Source: an uncultured Bacilli bacterium (GTDB taxonomy: Bacteria > Bacillota_I > Bacilli_A > RF39 > UBA660). Taken from it: DNA of 10,177 nucleotides. The notes under the pieces are model-generated. The model was not told the DNA's origin. It worked only from the letters and a program-made list of their open reading frames with translations, and did no database searches. Position numbers and translations under genes: made by a program. The stretch lies in NCBI GenBank assembly GCA_944358665.1, contig CALVRP010000087.1, forward strand, positions 1-10,177, given 5' to 3'. This document shows positions 6,131-10,177 of the stretch, piece by piece. Numbering within the stretch: position 1 is the first letter of the stretch; each line of letters starts with the position of its first letter.

Positions 6131-6197
6131 AGAGCGGCACGGTCTGATATAATTTAGATGTTCGAGTCTCAATTATATCAGAAGGGAGTGACGCTCT
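6131..6197 (+). promoter_or_regulatory. Long leader hairpin enclosing the transposase ribosome binding site
   Basis: Three stacked stems form one long hairpin. AGAGCG (6131-6136) pairs with CGCTCT (6192-6197), CAC (6138-6140) with GTG (6188-6190), and TCTGATATAATT (6143-6154) perfectly with 6171-6182, around a 16-base loop. The only Shine-Dalgarno of the gene, AAGGGAG (6182-6188), lies in the internal loop between the stems, and the first codon follows at 6198. IS200 of enteric bacteria is known to block transposase translation with a comparable leader stem. The structure here is seen directly; the regulatory effect is inferred. Confidence 0.75.
6146..6153 (+). promoter_or_regulatory. Extended -10 promoter of tnpA inside the left arm of the leader hairpin
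   Basis: TGATATAAT (6145-6153, TGA plus consensus TATAAT) is an extended -10 on the + strand; the nearest -35-like bases (TTACAG, 6122-6127) are weak and too far. Transcription would begin near 6160, inside the hairpin loop, so the RNA would lack the left arm and leave the ribosome site open. By symmetry the right arm carries the same -10 on the minus strand (6180-6172). Confidence 0.5.
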
Positions 6198-6644
6198 ATA
6201 GCAAATAGTTTAACACATACTAAATGGATGTGCAAATACCATATAGTATTTATTCCAAAATATAGAAGAAAAATGGTATATAACAAATTAAGGAAAGATT
6301 TACAAGAAATCATAGGAAGATTATGTCAATATAAAGGTGTGAAAATAATAGAAGGACATTTAATGCCAGATCATGTACATTTACTATTGATGATACCACC
6401 AAAAATGAGTATATCAAGTTTTATGGGGTATTTGAAAGGAAAAAGTACAATGATGTTGTTTGAAAGACATGCCAATTTAAGATATAAGTTAGGTAACAGA
6501 AACTTTTGGGCAACCGGATATTATGTAAGCACGGTAGGACTAAATGAAGCAACAATCAGAAAATATATAAGAGATCAAGAAAAAGAGGATCAAATAGAAG
6601 ATAAGATGACGAAAAAGGAATATAGGAACCCTTTTAAAGGGTAG
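6198..6644 (+). CDS. tnpA: IS200-type Y1 (HUH) transposase TnpA
   Basis: Single-strand DNA transposase that cuts and rejoins the element ends through a 5'-phosphotyrosine. Counting from 6198, the 148 residues include CKYHIVFIPKYRRK, the HUH motif H59-V-H61 in GHLMPDHVHLL, then SSFMGYLKGKS, NFWATGYYVSTVG, and the catalytic tyrosine Y123 in IRKYIRDQE, ending in EYRNPFKG. This is full length and looks intact. I place the start at ATA (6198): it is nine bases after AAGGGAG (6182-6188), an in-frame stop lies at 6189-6191, and reading from there gives (M)ANSLTHTKWMCKYH, the N-terminus usual in relatives, which begin with ATG. The next start, ATG at 6228, would lose ten residues and has no ribosome site. 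Either ATA is used weakly, or the gene was silenced by a start-codon change. Confidence 0.9.
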   Translation: MANSLTHTKWMCKYHIVFIPKYRRKMVYNKLRKDLQEIIGRLCQYKGVKIIEGHLMPDHVHLLLMIPPKMSISSFMGYLKGKSTMMLFERHANLRYKLGNRNFWATGYYVSTVGLNEATIRKYIRDQEKEDQIEDKMTKKEYRNPFKG

Positions 6645-6680
6645 CTAGGAGAAAGCGCAATGAGGCTTGAACAAAGTGAA

Positions 6681-6706
6681 AGCCAACCGTTTTAAAATGG
6701 TTGGCT
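6681..6706. repeat. 26-base near-perfect palindrome downstream of tnpA
   Basis: AGCCAACC (6681-6688) pairs with GGTTGGCT (6699-6706), with a G-T pair and TTTT/AAAA in the centre. In the RNA this is a strong hairpin in the 3' untranslated part of the transposase message. GGCTT at 6664-6668 could compete for the AAGCC part of the left arm. Function is not known. Confidence 0.65.
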
Positions 6707-6714
6707 AATATTAT

Positions 6715-6727
6715 GCCCTTATAGGGC
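6715..6727. repeat. Short hairpin between tnpA and the right end
   Basis: GCCCT (6715-6719), loop TAT, AGGGC (6723-6727). It is the middle one of three consecutive hairpins that fill the last 90 bases of the element. Confidence 0.55.
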
Positions 6728-6734
6728 TAGTGCA

Positions 6735-6757
6735 AACCACGTCTTTTAGGCGTGGTT
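6735..6757. repeat. Right-end hairpin of the insertion sequence
   Basis: AACCACG (6735-6741) pairs with CGTGGTT (6751-6757), extended inward by T-G and C-G pairs around a TTTTA loop. It matches the left-end hairpin in stem sequence and is the expected TnpA binding structure. A T run (6762-6767) follows after four bases, so the same structure could also end the transposase transcript. Confidence 0.75.
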
Positions 6758-6797
6758 ATGATTTTTTGTCAAGTTTATAAAAAGGTAATAAAATTAG

Positions 6798-6826
6798 TTG
6801 TCAAAAAAAAACTCATGTGTTATAAT
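6798..6826 (+). promoter_or_regulatory. Near-consensus sigma-A promoter of the DUF1292/coiled-coil unit
   Basis: TTGTCA (6798-6803), exactly 17 bases, TATAAT (6821-6826), with TGT in front of the -10 (extended -10). This is the best promoter in the window and implies strong constitutive expression of the two genes behind it. It lies just outside the insertion sequence and is undamaged. Confidence 0.85.
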
Positions 6827-6852
6827 GAATAATAGAATGGAGGGGTATGCAA

Positions 6853-7116
6853 ATGGAAAATGGTAAAATTACGGTCATTGATGAGAATGGTAAAGAAGCA
6901 GAAGCTAAAGTATTATTGTATTTTAAAATAGATAAAAATGGAAAAGATTATGTTCTTTATACATTTGGTGAAGTAGATGATCAAGCCATGGAAACAATTC
7001 ATGCATCGGTTCTTGTTAAAGAAAACGATAAATATAGGTTGGAAAAAATAGCTGATGAGGAATGGCTAGAAGTAAAAGATATCATGCGTGAAATAATCAG
7101 AAACGAAGAGGAGTGA
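6853..7116 (+). CDS. DUF1292 family protein (YrzB-like)
   Basis: Small cytoplasmic protein of 87 residues and unknown biochemical role. It begins with ITVIDENGKEAEAKVLLYFK, continues with GKDYVLYTFGE and IHASVLVKEN, and ends with an acidic helix around DEEWLEVKDIMREI. This order (beta-rich start, YVLY, HAS, DEEW) is the signature of the DUF1292/YrzB family, widespread in Firmicutes. There are two ATG codons, at 6847 and 6853. The ribosome site GGAGG (6839-6843) is only three bases from the first but nine from the second, so I take 6853 as the start. The stop is followed by an in-frame TAA and, four bases on, by the coiled-coil gene, so the two are cotranscribed. Confidence 0.88.
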   Translation: MENGKITVIDENGKEAEAKVLLYFKIDKNGKDYVLYTFGEVDDQAMETIHASVLVKENDKYRLEKIADEEWLEVKDIMREIIRNEEE

Positions 7117-7120
7117 TAAT

Positions 7121-9013
7121 ATGCAAATAAAAGCTGAGTATTCTGGAGATAATCCAGTAAAAGTAACAGGGTCAATGAAAGGAAAACTAAATGTATTTAG
7201 TAAAAGACAAACTAATATAATTGATATTACAAAGAAAATCGAAGAGGCAAATACTGCTCTTGCTCAAAATAATGCTAAACAAGATGAGTTAAGAACTGTT
7301 GCTAACGGCGAAGATAAAAAAGCTGCTAAAAAGGCTAATTCTGAATTAAAGAAAATGGAAAAAGAAGCTCAATCGTTAAGTGACGAATTAAATAAAGAAA
7401 ATGAACAACTTGCGGCTTTACGAGCAAGTGAACAAAAAGTTATTGCTAATTTATTAGGTGTGAATTTTATTAAAGGGGAAGAAACGACGACTGTTGTTGA
7501 ACCAGTAGTTCAAAATGCGGATTCTGTGGCTGAGAATAATGCTTCAGTAGCTGAAGTTAATCCCCAAAATAGTCTTAGTGATGAGTTGAGCGATTTTTCA
7601 TTTGAAATGCCTGAAACAACTACTGTCGAACCAACAACGGCTGTTGAAGATACATCTGCACCTGTTGTAGAGCCAGTAGCTGAACAAGCTTCAACACCTG
7701 CTATAGAAGCGGTAGTTGAAGAACCTGTTGTTGAACAAACACCTGTGACTGAACCTGCTGCTGAAGCGACTCCTATGGTTGAAGAAGTACCGACTGACAT
7801 ACCGGTTGCAGAAGCAAATCCAGTCGTTGAACCAGTAGTTGAGGAAACACCAGCAGAACCTGTGGCTGAAACTGAACTTCCACAAGTAAATGTAACTGAA
7901 ATAGAACCTAATATTGATAATGAACCTATAACTGTTGAAAATGCTTCTGATGAGCAAGAACCATTAGTTGATGAAGAACCGGCAACAATGACTTCGACAA
8001 TTCCTGTTACTCCTGATTATAACTTTGATGAGCCAGTTATTCCGGCTTCGGATGAGGAAATAGAAAGTGCATTAGCTAGTACTGATGATGAAACCGGTGG
8101 CGAAGTTAAGAACGAAGAAAAAGAAGAAATAACTGTTACGCCAGAAGATAAAGCAGCAATAGATTCGGTAATTAATGGTGAATATAAAATGGATGATATT
8201 TTTGGAGAACCTGAAAATAAAGAAGAAAAAGCAGACCATGATATTTTCGCACAAATGCCTTCAGTAGAATCAACAGTTATGGCTGAAGAAAATGTAGAAG
8301 TTAAGCCAAAAGAATATGGTTTAAAAGATTATTTTGCTTTTGAAAGTTATCAAAAATGGTTATTTGCTTTAGCTAAAGAAATTTATGGAAAAGATAGCTT
8401 CACTTTAGAAGAATTAAACGATTTAAAAGACAAAGAAGGTTATATTTCTGATGAAGAATATGATAGACTTAAAGCTTCGCAAGTAGATTCTTTAATTAAT
8501 GATAAAGAAACACTTGAAAGAGAAAATGCAAAATTAACTGTACAATTAAATGCTTCTAAAACGTTTGGTGATAGAGTTTCGAATGAATTAAGCGAGGTTA
8601 AGGGGTCATACAAAGATTTACAAAGAAAATATGATAATCAAACTGAGCAACTTCATGATACAGAAAATAATTTGAGAGATACCGAAACAGCTTTAAGAGA
8701 AACTCAAGAAGAATTAGCAGCTAGAAAAGAAGAAGTAGAAAAAAATCGTGTTAAATATGAAAAAGAAATGGAAGAAAATCGAGCTAAACACGAAGAAGAG
8801 ATGGCTAAAGTACAATCTGAATTTGAAGAAATACAAGATACATTACAAAAGAAAAATCGCAAACTTGATGATTATAAAGAATTGTTTAGAAAAACGGCAG
8901 CTATTTTAGGCGATATGCAAGATGATGAACGGGTTAATAGTGAAGAAGAAGATAAAGAAAATGAGAATATACAAGTGATTCCGGGTAAAAGCAAGAGAAA
9001 AAAGGCGGCTTAG
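7121..9013 (+). CDS. 630-residue acidic coiled-coil protein of unknown function
   Basis: I do not recognise this family. The parts in order are: a short start (1-30); a Lys/Glu/Ala-rich coiled coil (about 33-111); a low-complexity Val/Glu/Pro/Thr segment (about 122-310) with many VVEP, PVVE and PVAE units; an acidic linker (310-395); a compact, probably folded segment (about 397-455) with aromatic residues in KEYGLKDYFAFESYQKWLF; a long second coiled coil (about 456-598); and an acidic stretch ending in the basic tail KSKRKKAA. Within the second coiled coil, 542-552 and 553-563 form an 11-residue repeat. There is no signal peptide or membrane segment, so it is cytoplasmic. The layout suits a scaffold or cytoskeleton-like protein, but that is only inference. 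GAGGAGTGAT in the end of the upstream gene serves as ribosome site. Confidence 0.85.
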   Translation: MQIKAEYSGDNPVKVTGSMKGKLNVFSKRQTNIIDITKKIEEANTALAQNNAKQDELRTVANGEDKKAAKKANSELKKMEKEAQSLSDELNKENEQLAALRASEQKVIANLLGVNFIKGEETTTVVEPVVQNADSVAENNASVAEVNPQNSLSDELSDFSFEMPETTTVEPTTAVEDTSAPVVEPVAEQASTPAIEAVVEEPVVEQTPVTEPAAEATPMVEEVPTDIPVAEANPVVEPVVEETPAEPVAETELPQVNVTEIEPNIDNEPITVENASDEQEPLVDEEPATMTSTIPVTPDYNFDEPVIPASDEEIESALASTDDETGGEVKNEEKEEITVTPEDKAAIDSVINGEYKMDDIFGEPENKEEKADHDIFAQMPSVESTVMAEENVEVKPKEYGLKDYFAFESYQKWLFALAKEIYGKDSFTLEELNDLKDKEGYISDEEYDRLKASQVDSLINDKETLERENAKLTVQLNASKTFGDRVSNELSEVKGSYKDLQRKYDNQTEQLHDTENNLRDTETALRETQEELAARKEEVEKNRVKYEKEMEENRAKHEEEMAKVQSEFEEIQDTLQKKNRKLDDYKELFRKTAAILGDMQDDERVNSEEEDKENENIQVIPGKSKRKKAA

Positions 9014-9031
9014 CATTTTCCTTGCTTTTTT
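8987..9031 (+). terminator. Intrinsic terminator that begins inside the coiled-coil gene
   Basis: AAAAGCAAG (8987-8995) pairs with CTTGCTTTT (9021-9029), and GAAAA (8997-9001) with TTTTC (9016-9020), with one bulged A and a 14-base loop; six T follow (9026-9031). The left arm encodes the basic C-terminal tail of the protein. The right arm also contains the -35 box of the next promoter. Confidence 0.75.
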
Positions 9032-9050
9032 GCGTATATTATAGTAAAAT
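9022..9050 (+). promoter_or_regulatory. Probable promoter of the NfeD/SPFH pair
   Basis: TTGCTT (9022-9027), 17 bases, TAAAAT (9045-9050). It is followed by AGAAGGAGGGAG, the ribosome site of the NfeD-like gene. The -35 box overlaps the descending arm and T-tract of the preceding terminator. Confidence 0.6.
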
Positions 9051-9073
9051 GAAATCAGAAGGAGGGAGTATTT

Positions 9074-9502
9074 TTGGAGCAGTGGTATGTATGGCTTGCA
9101 TTAATAATCATATTAGCCTTTATTGAATTTACAACTATTAATTTAACAACAATTTGGTTTATCGCTAGTGCGATTGTAGCAATGATATTATCGTTTTTTA
9201 CTGATAATTATATAATTCAATTTGCCGTTTTTGTTATTTTAGGTGTTGTTTTACTGATAACTACTAGGCCGATTTTATTAAAAGCTTTTAATAAGAAAAA
9301 AGAAAAAACTAACGTTGACCGGGTTATTGGTATGGAAGCTATTGTGACGGAAAAAATAACAAAACATAAATCAGGTGAAGTTAAAGTTGATGGTAAATTA
9401 TGGACAGCAGAGGCTGATGAGGATATTGATGTAGATGAAATTGTTAAGGTTTTAGATATTGATGGGGTTTACCTAAAAGTTCAAAAAGAAGGAGAGAAGT
9501 AA
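9074..9502 (+). CDS. NfeD-like membrane protein (short form)
   Basis: Integral membrane protein of 142 residues with three membrane helices (about 4-20, 24-42, 46-65), a basic turn (KAFNKKKEK) and a cytoplasmic OB-fold domain (about 81-139). That domain shows VIGMEAIVTEKI, GEVKVDGKLWTAEA and a VYLKV end strand, as in the short NfeD family. These proteins occur next to and act with SPFH/stomatin-like proteins in membrane microdomains; the next gene here is such a protein, which confirms the assignment. The start is TTG (9074): GGAGG (9061-9065) is eight bases upstream and there is no in-frame ATG near. The stop codon is directly followed by the ATG of the next gene. Confidence 0.9.
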   Translation: MEQWYVWLALIIILAFIEFTTINLTTIWFIASAIVAMILSFFTDNYIIQFAVFVILGVVLLITTRPILLKAFNKKKEKTNVDRVIGMEAIVTEKITKHKSGEVKVDGKLWTAEADEDIDVDEIVKVLDIDGVYLKVQKEGEK

Positions 9503-10177
9503 ATGGGAGTTTTAATAGTTTTATTAATTTTAGTGATCGTTCTTGTTATTCCTAATATCAAGATCGTTCCACAATCAAGATGTTATGTTATTGAAAGATT
9601 AGGTTCTTATTATGCTACTTGGCATAATGGCTTGCATATAAAAATACCTTTTATCGATAGAATTTCAAGTAATGTTAGTTTAAAGGAAAATGTAAAAGAC
9701 TTTCCACCACAACCAGTTATTACAAAAGATAATGTTACAATGCAAATAGACACTGTTGTTTATTATCAAATTACAGATCCAAAATTATATACTTATGGTG
9801 TAGATAATCCAATTAGTGCAATTGAAAATTTAACAGCTACAACGCTTAGAAATATTATTGGTGAATTAGAACTTGATCAAACACTTACTTCAAGAGATAC
9901 AATTAATGCTAAAATGCGTTCAATCCTTGATGAAGCAACCAATCCATGGGGAATTAAAGTTAATAGGGTTGAAGTTAAAAATATTTTACCACCTAGAGAT
10001 ATTCAAGAAGCCATGGAAAAACAAATGCGTGCTGAAAGGGAGCGCCGTGAAGCAATTTTAAGAGCTGAAGGTGAAAAGAAATCTAGTATTTTAATTGCTG
10101 AAGGTGAAAAACAAAGCGCCATTTTAAGAGCTGAAGCAGAAAAAGAATCACAAATAAAAATTGCTGAAGGTGAGGCA
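9503..10177 (+). CDS. SPFH/stomatin-like protein (QmcA-type), truncated by the window end
   Basis: First 225 residues of an SPFH (band 7) membrane protein; the frame is open to the window edge. An N-terminal hydrophobic helix (about 2-16) anchors it, followed by the SPFH domain (about 20-175) with VIERLGSYYATWHNGLHIKIPF, the DFPPQPVITKDNVTM segment and LRNIIGELELDQTLTSRD, all typical of the QmcA/stomatin group. The domain runs into a helical tail of 11-residue repeats with Ile at 185, 196, 207 and 218 (ILRAEGEKKSS type), which in this family drives oligomer assembly. It probably forms large membrane rings or scaffolds with the NfeD-like protein encoded just before it. ATG follows the upstream stop without a gap; GGAGAG (9491-9496) is its ribosome site, inside the upstream gene. 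Confidence 0.93.
   Translation, partial: MGVLIVLLILVIVLVIPNIKIVPQSRCYVIERLGSYYATWHNGLHIKIPFIDRISSNVSLKENVKDFPPQPVITKDNVTMQIDTVVYYQITDPKLYTYGVDNPISAIENLTATTLRNIIGELELDQTLTSRDTINAKMRSILDEATNPWGIKVNRVEVKNILPPRDIQEAMEKQMRAERERREAILRAEGEKKSSILIAEGEKQSAILRAEAEKESQIKIAEGEA
10055..10177 (+). repeat. 33-base tandem coding repeats in the SPFH tail
   Basis: Four units start at 10055, 10088, 10121 and 10154, each encoding an 11-residue block of the pattern I-x-x-A-E-(G/A)-E. The last is cut by the window edge. The units differ at many third positions, so this is an old protein-level hendecad repeat, not a recent DNA duplication. Confidence 0.7.

Larger units (their letters stand above)
6050..6770 (+). 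mobile_element. IS200-type insertion sequence (IS200/IS605 family, transposase only)
   Basis: An element of roughly 700 bases, the usual size for IS200 types, carries one Y1 transposase gene and no tnpB. It has no terminal inverted repeats or target duplication of the DDE type. Instead, related hairpins lie near each end: 6092-6110 on the left and 6735-6757 on the right, both with CCACG/CGTGG stems. It sits between the secG terminator and the next promoter, in the same direction as the host genes, and breaks no gene. The tips are approximate: TnpA cuts outside the hairpins at a short target sequence that I cannot place with certainty. The left tip could be anywhere from about 6050 to 6075 and the right from about 6762 to 6772. 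Confidence 0.85.

Noticed and set aside
6157..6170. T-arm-like GTTCGAGTC in the loop of the leader hairpin, suggesting a tRNA
   Set aside because: There is no D-arm, anticodon arm, acceptor stem or matching T-stem around it; the bases are the loop of an inverted repeat.
6847..6852. First ATG of the DUF1292 gene as start
   Set aside because: It is only three bases from the GGAGG core; the second ATG at 6853 is nine bases away and fits better. The difference is two residues.
7510..7957. Long open frames on the minus strand opposite the Val-Glu-Pro region
   Set aside because: They have Ser/Thr/Gly or Phe/Arg/Asn-rich translations produced by the repeat composition, no ribosome site or promoter, and lie wholly inside the coiled-coil gene.
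9873..10061. Second + strand frame within the SPFH gene
   Set aside because: It is out of frame with the clearly conserved SPFH protein and has no ribosome site.

Overview
The window is a compact, AT-rich stretch in which every complete gene lies on the + strand; only the start codon of a divergent gene is visible at the left edge. The gene set points to an uncultured-type low-GC Firmicute (Bacilli or Clostridia, possibly a gut lineage with a small genome): a YqeG-type HAD phosphatase, a YrzB/DUF1292 protein, the YmfF/YmfH M16 pair and SecG. TGG encodes every tryptophan I checked and no gene contains an internal TGA, so the standard bacterial code (table 11) applies. The species cannot be named from the sequence.

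Layout. 1-229 is a divergent intergenic region with a minus-strand extended -10, a palindrome and a terminator-like hairpin. 230-646 is a small all-helical protein with its own terminator. 713-1912 is a membrane-anchored D,D-carboxypeptidase. 1929-5743 is a tight four-gene run: yqeG-like phosphatase, deoD purine nucleoside phosphorylase, and a catalytically dead and a catalytically intact M16 peptidase. 5798-6019 is secG, with its own promoter and terminator. About 6050-6770 is an IS200-type insertion sequence carrying only a Y1 transposase gene, with subterminal hairpins at both ends. 6853-9013 is a two-gene unit (a DUF1292 protein, then a 630-residue coiled-coil protein of unknown function) behind a near-consensus sigma-A promoter and ending in a terminator that begins inside the coding region. 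9074 to the window end is an NfeD/SPFH (stomatin-like) membrane pair; the SPFH gene runs off the edge.

Most genes are housekeeping: wall trimming (carboxypeptidase), nucleoside salvage (DeoD), probable translation-factor modification (YmfF/YmfH), protein export (SecG) and membrane microdomain organisation (NfeD/SPFH). The most instructive accessory part is the insertion sequence. Its transposase leader forms a long hairpin that encloses the ribosome binding site, while a promoter-like extended -10 lies inside the left arm. Read-through RNA would therefore fold and be silenced, and RNA from the internal promoter would not. The transposase reading frame also appears to begin with ATA where relatives have ATG. 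I did not find a clear new defence or biosynthetic system; the least explained gene is the 630-residue coiled-coil protein.
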